NCBI RefSeq assembly: GCF_947179165.1
Contig: NC_077240.1
Span: 27,818,001 to 27,882,000 of the forward strand
Length of the DNA stretch: 64,000 nt
Source: Solanum dulcamara
Taxonomy: Eukaryota > Streptophyta > Magnoliopsida > Solanales > Solanaceae
Direction: 5' to 3'
Part shown: in pieces, positions 24,331 through 37,737 of the stretch
Layout of the letters: every line of letters starts with the position of its first letter
Numbering within the stretch: the stretch's first letter is position 1
Position numbers and translations under genes: made by a program
The notes under the pieces: generated by a model
Databases searched by the model: none
What the model saw: only the letters and a program-made list of their open reading frames with translations
What the model was told of the DNA's origin: nothing

Positions 24331-24984
24331 AAGTTATTACCAAAAATGAGTTTTAAGGAGGAAAAAAAGAGGGCTCAAATGTTCAAGAGACAAGCAAAAT
24401 AACTAAATGTCTCACCTCAAAACATCATTCTATCACCTTAAGGTGGCCTTAGAATGTGTAGCACTATACATTAGCATATGTTATATGTAATGTCACAAGT
24501 GAAGAAAATAATTACGTGCAACTTTTGACTTACAATCTTCCAATGACAAAAGAGAAGAATGAGATGTCATGGCAAACACACATGATACTCCATATACTAT
24601 ATCATAGAGAAGAATCTATACCTGCAGTCCACTTAATTCAATCAAGTTTAATTTCTTGAAGAATGGAGGGGAGAGGTACCTACCTTTTTTGGGAAGCATT
24701 CTTCTTTGAGATCCCTTAATTCCAAATTCTATCATATTAAAGTGATTTATAACCGAAAGTTACATATCACAAAGGAAAAAAGAGAAAAAGAAGTATATTA
24801 TTATTGAGGGGCAAAATGGAATTAAAGAATTTGTGTCCGTACAACCAGCAGGTTGCATATTCATGCAGAGTTAAATTTTAAAAGCATCGGTATATAATAT
24901 AAACATAGACAGATAATATGGAAGGTGGTGCTAGGGGCGAAGATGAGTTCGTGTTAGTTGGAGAGTGGAGAGGACGCGGTCAAT

Positions 24985-25090
24985 GTGTAGGAAAGTTATT
25001 TTCCTTTTTTTAAGCAACTTGTTTTCCAAAGAATTGTGACCAATCATGAAAAAATTGAAAAATATTTTTACCGTGCCGAACACACCCTTA
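24985..25090. mobile_element. 3' fragment of a hAT-type MITE
   Basis: Shares 'cttgttttcc.a', 'gaccaa.catga.aaaattg' and 'cacaccctta' with the right end of the MITE at 36586-37024. The left half is missing. Confidence 0.45.
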
Positions 25091-25232
25091 AGTTTGTTTT
25101 ATGATGGAATTTTGTGCCTAAATTCGATATTCAGATAAAATTGGGGAATAAAGTTAGGCATTGCAGAATCCAAATCTTGTTCCTTTTTTCAAATTTAGGA
25201 GTGAATTCTACATTTTGTAAGAATTTAAATAA

Positions 25233-25236
<4 letters not shown>

Positions 25237-25266
<30 letters not shown>
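25237..25266. repeat. (AT)15 microsatellite
   Basis: Thirty bases of alternating A and T. Confidence 0.95.
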
Positions 25267-25269
<3 letters not shown>

Positions 25270-26970
25270 TCCATTAATAAACATCTAATAAATTAAATGT
25301 CTCTACCCTATCAAATTAGAAATTTTTGATAAGGATTAATACTTCTCTTTAAATAAGCCCATTATTTGAATTAATCAGAACAGTAAATTCTGAAAATCAA
25401 ATGATAAAGAAGAAACATTTCCAGAATTAAGATTCCAAAGTCCATCCACTATTTTCTGAAATATTATGTCTGATGTTCCCATCCAAGTGATTCTTCATCT
25501 TCCCATTTATCTAATGCCATTCTATAAATAATATCCCATTCCTATCCTAAGCAATAGTAAAGGAAAGAACATGAAAATGTTCTATGGAACTTTTTCATCT
25601 TTTACTTTTTTATTTCTCCATAAAAACTATTCAGAGGCAAATTAATTTTCCTGATTGTCAGCATCATCTATGTTCTTATATGAAAATTTTGGTACCTAAT
25701 TTATTGTTTGGTTGTCTTATACAGCCAAAAAAAAACATTGTATTTTGTGGAAACTCATAAAATATATTGTGCATTACAGAACACATGTAATAGACCAAAA
25801 AAGGAAACAAGACCATTTACAAGAAGCCAAATTAGCTAAAGTAGTAATCAAGTAACTAAAATAGAGAATTAATGACAAACAATATTTCATAGTTAAATTG
25901 TAAAAATTCTATGCTAATCTCGTTTAGTTATGGATGAATATTCAATTATTTAGGAGCTAGAAATTATCGATAACTTCCATAGCTAATTTCATATTTTCTA
26001 GTAGTAATGTGGAGCTTACGAATAATTTATCATGTCCTTTAAGATCATATATTATCATAGAAGCATCAAAATCGTTGTATACCAATTTCATTGGCCGTTA
26101 CTTTAAGAAGAACAATTTGTCAAAAAAGTTCTTGTTGATAATGTGATCTCAAGTGTTTAATTATCCCAAGATAATAAGTAGCTTTAATCCTAATAATAAA
26201 CTAAAAAAAGAAGTTAATACTCCTAAACAAACATCAATTAGGGAATTCAAAGTGATTCCTTATATAGATTTAAATAATCCTAACTTATTTAAATGGATTT
26301 TAATTGTTTAAGTTATCACTTCTCCTTAGATATTAAATAATGACCCTATTCAATTTTTAATTTAATTCGGCTTTCTGATGAGTGCTTTAATTAAGTTTAA
26401 CTTGGCAAAACTGTCTTATTTTCTAATTAATTAAGATAAGTTCGTCCTTACCCTAATTAACAACTTTGGAACCTAAGAATCATTCATCATGGTCCCCTAA
26501 GAATATGTTCATTTAATTTCATGTTACATCGAATGACTATTCTTGTCCAAAAAGGAAGAAAGACACACACCACTCCTTTTTTGCTAATTTTTCTTATTCA
26601 TTATATGAAGAAATTCAATTCTTCTCCTCAAAGGTTCATGTGAATTGATTTCACAGATGATTACTTAACTAATAGTTATTCTTTCTTCTTCAAATGTAAT
26701 CGTTTATTGCTGACAATTATATGTGAACAGTTGAAGGTTAAAAAAAGAGTCCTCTTTTAAAATTTTACTTGAATTGGCTCATATGGTGTATTATTTGAAA
26801 GTTGGGTCCTTTTTTTCTATTCTTCTTATTTAACCAAGTCGTTTCTTGATTGTTGGTTGACAAATTTGATTTGTTGTTGTGTATGGAGTTCTAATCATTG
26901 TTAGTGCTGAAAATCAAATTAGAAAGGTAATTCATCATTATTGAACTTGAAGATAATCTATGGAGTTTTT

Positions 26971-29392
26971 TGTCACGCTCCGGGAGGGTACCCTAGGCGT
27001 GGCCGACACTCGAAAGCTATTTCTACCTCCGAGCGAACCACCTGGTCCAGTCACACATTCATTCAATCACATTCTCTTAGCGAAAAACTCAATTAATGAT
27101 ATACTGTTCATAAATTAGGGCCAAAGGCCAAACAATCATCAACTTGACAAGAAATTTTAAAAAGGGCTACTCAAAAGAACAATTCAACATTTCTACACTC
27201 TTGTCTATGAAGCCTCTATCTACAACCTAGAAGGTACCCATGACAAACCCATGGCTACCAACAATCAAGACAAAGTAAATGACATCAAAACTATACAAAA
27301 AGGGCTTAATATCCTCCAGAACTAGGAGGACTCACCGCTAGCTGGGAGTGGGCGTGGATCTTCAATGGAGCGCCGGTTGATGATCTCTACTACTTGTCTC
27401 TGCATCATAAAACGATGCAGGCCAAATGGCGTCAGTACGTAGAATGTACAGGTATGTAAAATGGCCGAATGAAATGACATAAAGGAAACATCAAACCCAC
27501 TCGAAACTCAACTCAAGAGAAATAACAACTCAATCAAGTGTCCCAGGTCTAAACAAGAATACAGTTTAGACGGGACCAATCACATACCATTCAACTCAAT
27601 CCGACTCAGAGTACTATCAAGACTTATGTGGGAGTTTCTCTTATCCGACAACCGTCACTTATGAGCCAGTGACAGTACAACAAGACGACATTGTTGCCAC
27701 GTCCGTTCATGCTTTGTCAGGGCATGAACGAGTCAAACAATCATGGATCCAATCCAACCAAGTCCTATAATGTCAGGACAAACATTTTGGGGAAACATCC
27801 GACTTTAACGGTTCAATCCCCTCCTACGTTTAGCGATGTAGTTATTGGGTTCAAGTATGGACTTTACTCTTACCCAATTCAATGCTCGATACTCCTCCCA
27901 AGACTCAATGCTCATAAAACTCCATCCAATCGACTCAATCAAATTATATTGACAAGTCTCATTTAAACCTAGTCAACTCATCCACTCTAGCACAATCAAT
28001 CATCTCTAAATCATATCTTTCAAGAGAAATTTAAAGGCACATTTATAGCAACATATAAACATAACAAATCATTTTTTTATCCATTTAATCAATCTTTGAA
28101 ACTCATCACAACTCCAAGGCTTTAAATCAACAATTCAAGATAAGCATCATTTTAAAGAAAATAACATCCTTTATCATAATCCATATAGCTAAGAAAATCA
28201 ATAAAACATATTTAACAACTCATCTTCATCAACTCATACTCACATAAAGACTCTTTTTGGAAGTTCTTGACTAAACCTCATCAACATATCAAGAATCACT
28301 CTAATAGACAACAAAACTCATTTGAACATAACCCTAGCAAGAAATTCCATTTCTATGGGCATTTATCCTCAAAGAAGGTATAGGGCACATGGGTGGACTC
28401 AACCCATGTTTTAGATAGCCTTACATACCTTAGTGAAGACTTTGAAGAAAACCTTGTGGTTGGGTCTTCAATGGAGAACTCAAATCTTGAAGCTCTTGGA
28501 ACAATTCTTTGTTAAAGAAGGACTTGGAGAAGAAGAAGAGAAAGAGAGAGGATCTTTCTAGGGCTTTTCTAGAGAGAGAGAGAGAGGCTGAAAATTATGT
28601 TCCCAAAATGTTCAAGGATGATACATATATAATTTGGGACAATTCCCAAATTGCCCCTTCTCAAAAGTTCTAAAAATATAAGCTAAAACGCTCTTGGCGC
28701 GATAGTGGAACGTCGCGCCAATGCAGTGCCAGGCCGATTTTGCCTAAAAACCTGCACATCGGCTAGTGGCGCGCCGTGCCAAGGACCAAACTACTGAGGC
28801 ATGTTCTTGGTGAGATAGTGGCGCATCGCGCCCTTACGGCGCCAAGACCATATTTTCTGGGTTCTGGAAATTTGGCTTGAAAAAACCTGCATACCTCGTA
28901 GTGGCGCACTGCGCTAGGGACCAAACTACTGAGGCATGTTCTTGGAGCGATAGTGGTGCATCTGTGGCGCTAAGCCCAGTTTTCCAGCAATTGCAACCCA
29001 GGCTTGAAATCCCTGCCGTGCTAGTTTGTCTTAGGATCGTCATATCCTTTCGACTCCGAACTCCAAAAATTACCTTTTTGGCGGCGTTGGAAAGAAGAAT
29101 TGACAAACTTTAATTTAATAGGCCTTGGGCCACCCAGATTGTCGTCTTTCAAAATATAGGGTTGTTAGAAGTCGACGCCTTATACAAACTCATCCTAAAA
29201 CTTAGCCATGACGAATTCTTTTGGACTTAGCTTGGTCCTAGGGGTCCTCTATGACCCCACATCACCTCCAACACTCTTCAATTTCTCGGGGACTTATCTT
29301 AACTCATGCATATACTTCCCAATACTCGATTTCGACCCTATTTAATGCAAGAAAGGTCTGAATCTTAGGGAAAAATTTAGAGGGGTGTTACA
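26971..29392 (-). repeat. 3' LTR of gypsy element D (full length)
   Basis: 2422 bp. It holds a GC-rich part at about 28690-28990 with the perfect palindrome GGCGCGCC (28768-28775), an internal 135-bp-spaced duplication, and a short (GA)n at 28569-28587. The frames at 27691-27966 and 28834-29113 are by-products. Confidence 0.9.
28751..28990. repeat. Direct duplication inside the LTR of element D
   Basis: The block 'actactgaggcatgttcttg' with the flanking '.tagtggcgc.c.g.gc.a.gga.c' occurs at 28783-28810 and again at 28918-28945, a spacing of 135 bp. The complementary core 'cctcagtagtttgg' also occurs in the LTRs of element F (about 38594 and 45891). Confidence 0.8.
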
Positions 29393-29407
29393 TTATCTCC
29401 CCCTTGG
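29393..29407 (-). other. Polypurine tract of element D
   Basis: The minus strand reads CCAAGGGGGAGATAA directly before the 3' LTR. A perfect 7-bp-arm hairpin (TCATTCG..CGAATGA, 29410-29427) lies just upstream in element orientation. Confidence 0.8.
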
Positions 29408-29504
29408 GATCATTCGTCCTCGAATGACGAGTGACCAAGAATGGACTCGGGGTACAAATCACAATCAGAATTTAGTCAATTAACCAATCAATTTCTCAAA
29501 CAAA

Positions 29505-32500
29505 TTACCAATCAAACTCATAATGCGCAAACAAATTCAAGTCAAGGAAATGGATATTACCTTCAACATTCTCGTCGGTAGGCACGAATAGATGTGGATA
29601 TTTATATTTCATGGCTTCCTGCGCTTCCCATGTGGCTTCCTCAACAAATTGGTTTCTCCATAGGATTTTGACTGAGACGATCTCTTTGTTCCTCAACGTG
29701 CGAATTTGGCGATCAAGAATATAAACCAGAACCTCTTCATAGGATAAAGTGTCCTTAACTCCAATACTATCAATGGGGACTACCAACGAGGGATCGCCTA
29801 AGCACTTCTTCAACATCGAAATATAGAATACCGGATGAGTAGAGGCTAGCTCTGAGGGTAACCCTAACTCATAAGCAACACTCCCAACCCGTCTCAAAAT
29901 CTGGTAAGGACCAATATATCAAGGACTAAGTTTCTCCTTCTTTCCAAACCTCATGACGCCCTTCATGGGTGACACTTTCAAGTATACCCAATCACCCACC
30001 TCAAACTCCAAGTCTTTCCTCCTTACATCGGTGTAAGATTTTTGGTGGATTTGGGCTATCTTTAGCCTATCTTTAATAACTCTCACCTTCTCTATGGCTT
30101 GGTGAAAAAAATCAGGCCCAATCAACTCGACTTCTCCAACCTCAAACCATTCAATTGGTGATCTACACCTCCTCCTATACAAGATTCATAAGGATCCATT
30201 TGAATGCTTGCATGATAGCTATTATTATATACAAACTCTATGAGAGGTAAGTGATCATCCCAATTTCCTTTGAAGTCAAGCACACAAGCTCTCAATATAT
30301 CCTCCAACGTCTGAATGTTGCGCTCCGCTTGGCCATCCGTCTGGGGATGAAAGGCCGTACTAAGGTTCACCTTTGAACCCAGTTCCTTCTGAAAAGATCT
30401 CTAGAACTGGGAAGTGAATTGAGCTCCTTTGTCCGAGATGATGGACAAGGGGACTTCATGCAATCTAACGATCTCTTGAATGTATAACTTTGCATAATCT
30501 TCTGCGGTATCAGTAGTCTTAACTACCAAGAAGTGAGATGATTTCGTCATTCTATCCATAATCACCCAGAGCGAATCATATTGCTTCTGGGACTTCGACA
30601 ACCCTATAACAAAGTCCATGTTGATCATCTCCTACTTCCATTACGGAATCTCTATGTTTTGGGCTAAACCACATGGCCTTTGATGCTCAACCTTCACCTG
30701 TTGGCAATTTAGGCACTTGGAAACAAATTCCGCAATAACTCTCTTCATCCCACTCCACCAATAGATTTCCCTCAAGTCATGATACATTTTTGTAGAGCTT
30801 GGATGAATAGAGTATCTAGAACTATGCGCTTTGGCCATAATCCTCTCTCGAACATCATCGACATCAGGCACACACAATCTATTTTGGTATCTCAACACAC
30901 CATCTCCCCTTTTGGTAAAAACCATTACCTCTTGTTTGTGAACAACTCCCTTCAATTTGAGAAGGATGGGATCTTGGTCTTGTTTCTCCTTTACCTCTGC
31001 CACAAGTGAGGATGTAGACCCATCCTGAACAGTAACTCCGCCTTCATTGTTCTCTTCTAGTCGAACTCCTAATCGGGCTAATCTATGTACCTCCTTTGCT
31101 AAATCCCTTATTCCCTCCTCCACATGGGCAGTGCTACCCATAGACAACCTGTAAGAGCATCAGCAACAACATTAGCTTTACCTGGATGGTAGAGGATGCT
31201 CATATCATAGTCCTTGAGTAGCTCAAGCCATCTTCTTTGCCTCAGGTTGAGTTCCTTCTGGCTAAAGACGTATTGCAGGCTCTTGTGATCGGTGAATACA
31301 TCAACATGCACTCCATACAAGTAGTGGCGCCAAATTTTAAGCGCAAACACCACAGCTGCCAGCTCGAGGTCGTGAGTTGGGTAGTTTCTCTCATGAACCT
31401 TAAGCTGTCTTGAAGCATAGGCTATCACCTTTCCCCTCTGCATCAGTACACAGCCCAACCTAATTCTAGATGCATCACAATAGATCACAAAGCCCTTTGT
31501 TCCATCGGGCAAGGTCAGGACAGGAGCAGTGGTTAGCTTGGTCTTCAATTTCTGGAAACTCTCTTCATAAGCATCGGACCATTGAAACTTAGACTTCTTT
31601 TGGGTCAGCTTAGTCAATGGTGATGATATGGATGAGAATCCATCTACAAACCTTTGATAATAGCCGGCCAAACCCAAGAAGCTCCTTATCTCCGTCGGAG
31701 ATGTGGGTCTAGGCCAATTCTTCACCACTTCAATCTTTTGAGCGTCAACCTGAATACCATCTCCAGATACAATGTGGCCTAGGAAATCCACTGATGCAAG
31801 CCAAAATTCACATTTAGAGAACTTTGCATACAATACCTGGTCCTTCAAAGTTTGCAAGATGACTCTAAGATGGTGGGCGTGCTCCTCCTCATTCTTAGAG
31901 TAAACCAAAATATCATCTATGAATACAATCATAAACATATTAAGATATGGTTTAAACACTCGGTTCATGAGATCCATAAAAGCTGCGGGGCATTAGTCAA
32001 TCCAAAAGACATGACCAAAAATTCAAAGTGGCCGTACGGGTCCGAAATGCTATCTTTGGAATATTGCACTCCCTCACTTTCAACTGGTGGTAGCCGGATC
32101 TCAGGTCTATCTTTGAGAAGCAAGTGGCACCCTAGAGTTGATCAAATAAGTCATCTATTCTGGAGAGAGGGTATTTTTTCTTTATGGTGACCTTGTTCAA
32201 CTGCCTGTAGTCAATACATATTCTAAGGGACCCATCTTTCTTTCGCATAAATAGGATCGGAGCACCCCATGGTGAGACACTCGGCCTAATGAATTCCTTA
32301 TCTAACAAGTCCTTCAACTGTTTCTTCAACTCTTTCAACTCAACCGTAGCTGTTCTATATGGGAGAATTAAGATAGGCTGGGTATCAGGAAGAACATCAA
32401 TCCCAAAGTCGATCTCCCTATCCGAAGGGACTCCAGGCAGATCTTCAGTAAAGACATCCGGAAACTCATTGACAATCAGAATCGACTCAAGGGATGGAGA

Positions 32501-34230
32501 CTCAACATTGTCATCTTTCACTCGGACAATGTGATAGATACACCCTTTTGAGATTAGATTCCTGGCCCTAAGATAAGAAATAAACTTACCCTTAGGCATG
32601 ATAGGACTACCCTTACACTCTATGACCGCCTTATTCGGGAATTTGAACTTGACAATCTGAGTCCTACAATCAATAGAGGCATAACAGACATAAATCTAAT
32701 CCATGCTAAAGATCACATCAAAATCAACCATGTCCAACTCAACTAAGTTGGCCAAGGTATCCCTGTGATGAATTGACACAGTGCAATCCCTATAGACTCT
32801 CTCAGCTAAGACAGAATCACCGACAGGCGTAGCTACACTAAAAGGCTCAGAAAGACATTCAGGAACTTTATTGAATTTACTAGCCACGTAAGGAGTCACA
32901 AAAGATAGTGTGGCACCTGGATCCATCAGAACATAACAGTTAAGAGAAAGGACTCAAATTATACCTGTCACGACATTTGGAGAGTTCTTTTGATCTTGGC
33001 GACTACCCATGGCGTATAGACGGTTTGCACCTCCGCTCATACTTAAAGTGGTGCCCCTTTGATTACCTCTAGCTGGTGGTGCGGTGGTAGAATAGTGGGA
33101 TCTATTCCCCTATGCTGGACATTCCTTCTGGAAATGGTCTATTTGGCTGTATTTATAACAACCAATCCTTCCCACTCTGCACTCTCCCAAGTGGAGCTTT
33201 CCGCACTTGACGCATGGTGGCTTCCCTTCCGAACCTTGACCCATGCTAGACTGGATTGAGAACCTTGGGGTCTGAAATTCTAGCGACTCTGTCCCTGCCG
33301 ATCATACCTGTTCTGCAGCATAGGTGCACTAGCGGTAGATGAGGTATAGTTGGAAGGCCTCTTCTGGAAGAAGGACTTGTTGCCCTTGTTTTGCCTCTGT
33401 TCATTCTCATGCCCAGCTGATCTTGCCTTCTTGCTCAAATGCTCCTTTCTGTCTTTTCTTTTCTCATCCTCCACATGTTGAGCATACACCATTAACCTCG
33501 AAATATCCATGTCCGAGATCAACAATACTGCTTTGCACTCTCTCTTTACATGTCTCCCCAATCCGAAGACAAACTTTCTCATTTTTAACCTCGAATCTAG
33601 GATCATCTCTAGAGCATACCTGGACAGCTTGATAAACTTTAGGCTGTACTCTTTAACAGTCATGCCTTCTTGTTTCAGGTTCACAAATTCCTCTACTTTT
33701 ACTTTCCTTAATTCTCGGGGAAAGAAGTGGTCAAGAAAGGCTCCCTCAAATTCATCCCACCTAGCAGGTTCAACATCTTCACCCCTACCTTGCTCTCATT
33801 GGTTATACCAGATATTTTCCATATCCTTGAGTTGATAAGACACCAGCTCAACCCCCTCAATTTCTATAGTATGCATAGCTTTCAGAATTTTCCACATCTC
33901 ATCGATAAAATTTTAGGGGTCTTCATCAACCTTCGAACCTGTGAATGTCAGCGGATTCATTCTCAAAAAGTATCGAATTTTGGCGGCAGCAGACGGCTCT
34001 TGGGGACTAGAGCTAAGAGTCGGTGAACTCTGGTTACTATTTTGGGAAGCCACTACCTGAGTGAGCATTGCAATCACCCCTTTAAATTCCGCATCTGACG
34101 TGGGTACAGGCACTTAAGGCGCCTCCGCATACCTCACAGGTCGACCACTAGCCCTTGCCGGGCGTACCTTAGATTGGGGCATCTCTACATTTTCGGCATT
34201 TCTCTAGCTGACAGTACATTTAGGAGGCAT
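29505..34230 (-). pseudogene. Mutated gag-pol of gypsy element D
   Basis: The minus-strand start is at 34230 (MPPKCTVS, then an in-frame stop). Gag runs about 33280-34113. Two zinc knuckles lie at about 33110-33235, the first CVKCGKLHLGEC intact, the second CYKYSQIDH with Tyr (33149-33151) in place of Cys. Protease is at about 32696-32926 (DPGATLSFVTP). Reverse transcriptase at about 31400-32560 has an intact FIDD. RNase H is at about 31150-31560 (IYCDAS). Integrase with zinc finger (KCLNCQQVK) and DFVIGL, SDKGAQFTS blocks spans 29920-31000. A chromodomain-like tail (NQFVEEATWEAQEA) ends near 29505. The longest open block is 289 codons (31108-31977). Stops between blocks make the element non-autonomous. 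The motifs place it in the Tekay/Del chromovirus group. Confidence 0.9.
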
Positions 34231-34429
34231 TATCTATAACGTACAAATGCACGAATTAGAAAGGAGTTTTATAGAGTTTAACACTATCGCACGAATTCTA
34301 GAGTATGAAAGAAGTGAAATAATTCCTAATGTCTTATAGCCTCCTGATTATAAGTGTGGTGCACAACACACCCATAAGCAAGACTCTACTAGACACGGCT
34401 TTATAGACTACCTAGGACACTTGAACTCT

Positions 34430-34443
34430 GTGCTCTGATACCA
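34430..34443 (-). other. Primer binding site of element D
   Basis: The minus strand reads TGGTATCAGAGCAC, the standard complement of initiator-Met tRNA, four bases from the 5' LTR edge. Confidence 0.9.
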
Positions 34444-34447
34444 TGTT

Positions 34448-35990
34448 TGTCACGCTCCAGAAGGATATCCTAGGCGTAGCCGACACTCGAAGGCCATTTC
34501 TGACCTCCGAGCAAACAACCTGGTCCAGTCACACATTCATTCAATCATATTCTCTTAGAGCAAAACTCAATTAATGATATACTATTCATAAATTAGGGCC
34601 AAAGGCCAAACAATCGTCAACTCGACAAGAAATTTTAAAAAGGGCTACTCAAAAGAATAATTCAACATTTCTACACTCCGGTCTATAAAGCCTTTATATA
34701 CAACCTAGAAGGTGCCCATGACAAACCCATGGCTACCAATAATCAACACAAAGTAAATAACATCAAAACTATATAAAAAGGGCTTAATATCCTCTAGAAC
34801 TAGGAGGACTCACCGCTAGGTGGGAGTGGGTGTGGATCTTCAACAGAACGCCGGTTGATGATCTCTAGTACTTGTCTCTGCATCATAAATAGATGCAGGC
34901 CAAATGACGTCAGTACATGGAATGTACTGGTATGTAAAATGGCTGAATGAAATGACAAAAAGGAAACATCAAACCCACTCGAAACTCAACTCAAGAGAAA
35001 TAACAAATCATCAAGTGTCCTAGGTCGAAATAAGAATACAGTTTAGACGGGACCAATCACATACCGTTTAACTCAATCCGACTCAGAGTACTATCAAGAC
35101 TTATGTGGGAGTTTCTCTTATCCGACAACCATCACTTATGAGCCAATGACAGTACAATAAGCCGACATTGTTGCAGCGTCCGTTCATGATTTGCTAGGGC
35201 AGAAACGAGTCAACCAATCATGGATCCAATCCAACAAAGTCCTATAATGTCAGGACAAACATTTTGGGGAAACATCCGTCTTTAACGGTTCAATCCCCTC
35301 CTACGTTTAGCGACGTAGTTATTGGATTCGAGTATGGACTTTACTCTTACCCAATTCGGTGCTCGATACTCCTCCCAAGACTCAATGCTCATAAAACTGC
35401 ATCTAATTGACTCAATCAAATTATATCGACAAGTCTCATTTAAACCTTGTCAACTCATCCACTCTAGCACAATCAATCATCTCTAAATCATATCTTTCAA
35501 GAGAAATTTAAAGGCACATTTATAGCAATATGTAAACATAACCAATCATTTCTTTTATCCATTTAATCAATTTTTGAAACTCATCACAACTCCAAGGCTT
35601 TAAATCAACAATTCAAGATAAGCATCATTTTTAAGAAAATAACATCCTTTATCATAATCCACATAGCTAAGAAAATCAATAAAACATATTTAACAACTCA
35701 TCTTCATCAACTCATACTCACATAAAGACTCTTTTTGGAAGTTCTTGACTAAACCTCATCAGCATAGCAAGAATCACTCTAATAGACAACAAAACTCATT
35801 TGAACACAACCCTAGCACGAAATTCCATTTCTATGGGCATTTCCTCAAAGAAGGTATAGGGCACATGGGTGGACTCAACCCATGTTTTAGATAGCCTTAC
35901 ATACCTTAGTGAAGACTTTGAAGAAAACCTTGTGGTTGGGTCTTCAATGGAGAACTCGAATCTTAGGGAAAAATTTAGAGGGGTGTTACA
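34448..35990 (-). repeat. 5' LTR of gypsy element D, internally deleted
   Basis: 1543 bp against 2422 bp in the partner. The match runs to 'agaactc.aatctt' and resumes at '.gaatcttagggaaaa', so about 0.88 kb (28489-29366 of the left LTR) is missing and the junction shares AATCTT. The lost part is the GC-rich, repeat-bearing part of U3 in element orientation. Confidence 0.9.
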
Positions 35991-37202
35991 GTTTTCTACG
36001 AAATTTAAAGTTCTTTGTGTGAAGATTTGGACTGATTTTAAACACAAATTGCAACCTAAAACCACAAAAATTCCATTTTATAGCTAACGACATGCTATAC
36101 ACTTTTATATATTGTTATATCCTCCTGCCTCTCTCCCTCGCTTCTCTTCTCTCTCACTCGCTTATTTTTTTATGTATCTGTATTTCAGAATGTATTTGGT
36201 AGCAAATATACATGTATCTAGGTATATCTGATTTAAAATTTGATATAAAATTATTAATTAGTTCAACAATATATAATTATTTCAAACTATAGAAAAAATT
36301 AATAAATATGATGAGAATGTTTGTGTAATTAGATAGTTTTTCCTATTTAAAAATTAACTAAAGGTAACTATATTCCCATAGTCAGTGAAACAAATGAAAA
36401 GGAAAAGTGACTATTCACACCGTAAGTTTATGGGTTCAAAATTATAGGATATTAACTTTAAGTGCTAATAACTAAATTCTAAATTTAATTTTTTTTCATA
36501 AATTATATATAAAAAAATAAATAAAATTTGGGTCAAAATTATTTGATCCTTGTAATTCATACACTACAATAAAAGAGAGATAATAATGTTTGGTACGAAA
36601 GAAAATGTAGTCTTTGGAAAATGTTTTCCTAAAGATATTTTGTTGGAAAATAAGTGAGTATAAGTGAGTTTCTTACTTATTTTCTAGTATTTAGTACGCA
36701 AAAAATATTATTCAAAGAATATTTATATATAATCTAGCAAAATACTATGTGGGTGGGATGTGGCATGAAGTGAGGGTTCGGGGATGGTGAGGGGAGGGAT
36801 GGTCAAGGGGTGGGTTTTGGGAATGTTGGGCGGGTGGAGAAGAGACAATAAACTTGAAATGTCAATTATAAAACTTGTTTTCCCTATTTTCATTAGGGAA
36901 TACATTTTTCTCATTTTCTAGGAGCTTGTTTTCCTAGATAAATGTTTTTCAAAATATTTGGACCAACCAAACATGAGAAAATTGGAAAGTTTTTCTCTAT
37001 ATATATCACACACACACTCTTAATGGTAATAGATTTTTCTTTTATTGCCGCAAAAATATTTAGTTGTAATTGAGTTAATATTACTGTATTTATAATTGCT
37101 AAAACCTTTATCGATACAAAGTACTAATTATAAATACTCAAATTTATCATTATTGCTAAATATAATAGTTATCTAAAAATTATTTTATTCTTTTTAGTGA
37201 TA
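35991..37202. other. AT-rich spacer around a MITE
   Basis: Apart from the MITE and its G-rich core, I see no gene-like frame. The minus-strand frame at 36723-36914 reads the MITE backwards and is not a gene. Confidence 0.6.
36586..37024. mobile_element. hAT-type MITE with G-rich core
   Basis: Begins ATGTTTGGTACGAAAGAAAA; near the right end the complement ACCAAACAT (36966-36974) is followed by 'gaaaattggaaa' and 'cacactctta'. The 'tttggaaaatgttttcc' and 'cttgttttcc' arms are the familiar halves of Solanaceae hAT MITEs. The exact right end and target duplication are unclear. A G-quadruplex-like run lies inside at 36807-36834. Confidence 0.6.
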
Positions 37203-37737
37203 TGATGGGTATTGTGTTCAACAAAAATATAAGAAGAACAAAGATAAATAAAAAGTTTAAGTATAGTACACAAATATCTGAATCCATAGAATTTACTGTG
37301 TGTCTTTAAGAAACTTAATCTCCTCACTATACTCGAGTTTGTGGATTATTTCCTCCCCAGAATAAAATGGATATACCTACTCAATAACTTCAGCGAACTC
37401 AAAAGATAACAATGAAATCACACAAATACTCTACTTTATTTGTAAGAAATGTATGCCGAAGAAAGAGAAAAAATTAATCTTGAAAAATGAGAGAAAAATC
37501 CTTTATTTATAGAAAACAATGGGTAGTGTGAACAAGTGCTTATTGTACCTTATCGGAGAGGTCACAACCCTTTGGAAAAGTCACAATCATTCGCAAAAGT
37601 CATAACCTTTTAGAAAAAGTCGCAACCCTTTAGAAAAAGCACAACCTTTTGGAATGGTCACAACCCTTTAGAAAAGGCACAACCTTTCGTAAAGGTCACT
37701 ATTCTTTATTTTCCATTCACACTTTTAAAACCCAACA
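37203..37737 (-). repeat. 3' LTR of copia element E
   Basis: 535 bp. The minus strand has a TATA box (CTATAAATAAAGG, about 37498-37510). The region 37555-37700 carries tandem 'cacaacccttt.gaaaa' motifs of about 20-22 bp. The polypurine tract CATGTGGGAGAT (minus strand) abuts at 37738-37749. Confidence 0.9.

Larger units (their letters stand above)
22819..26970. other. AT-rich intergenic region with scattered short repeats
   Basis: Over 4 kb without a recognisable gene. The interspersed repeat at 23870-24330, MITE piece at 24985-25090 and dinucleotide tract at 25237-25266 are listed separately. A TATA-like ctataaataat at about 25522 precedes a 24-codon frame at 25571-25645 that I do not consider a gene. 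Confidence 0.6.
26971..35990 (-). mobile_element. Ty3/gypsy element 'D' (Tekay/Del-like), minus strand, mutated
   Basis: LTRs at 26971-29392 and 34448-35990 start TGTCACGCTCC and end GGGTGTTACA on the + strand. The primer site and gag lie next to the right LTR, so the element runs right to left. Flanks are TTTTT (left) and GTTTT (right), a duplication only if shifted by one base. The shared LTR parts look alike at well over nine bases in ten, so this is younger than element C. Reverse transcriptase, RNase H and integrase are present in long open blocks but the whole frame is interrupted. The right LTR lacks about 0.88 kb. Confidence 0.9.

Noticed and set aside
25571..25645. 24-codon frame with a TATA-like box about 50 bp upstream, hydrophobic start
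   Set aside because: Too short, no conserved motif, in AT-rich DNA where such frames are expected by chance.
27691..29113. Host gene fragment captured in the LTR of element D
   Set aside because: The frames have no domain and are repeated in the sister LTR (for the first) or lie in GC-rich repeat DNA (for the second).
36723..36914. Pro-rich 63-codon minus-strand protein
   Set aside because: It is the complement of the G-rich core of a MITE.
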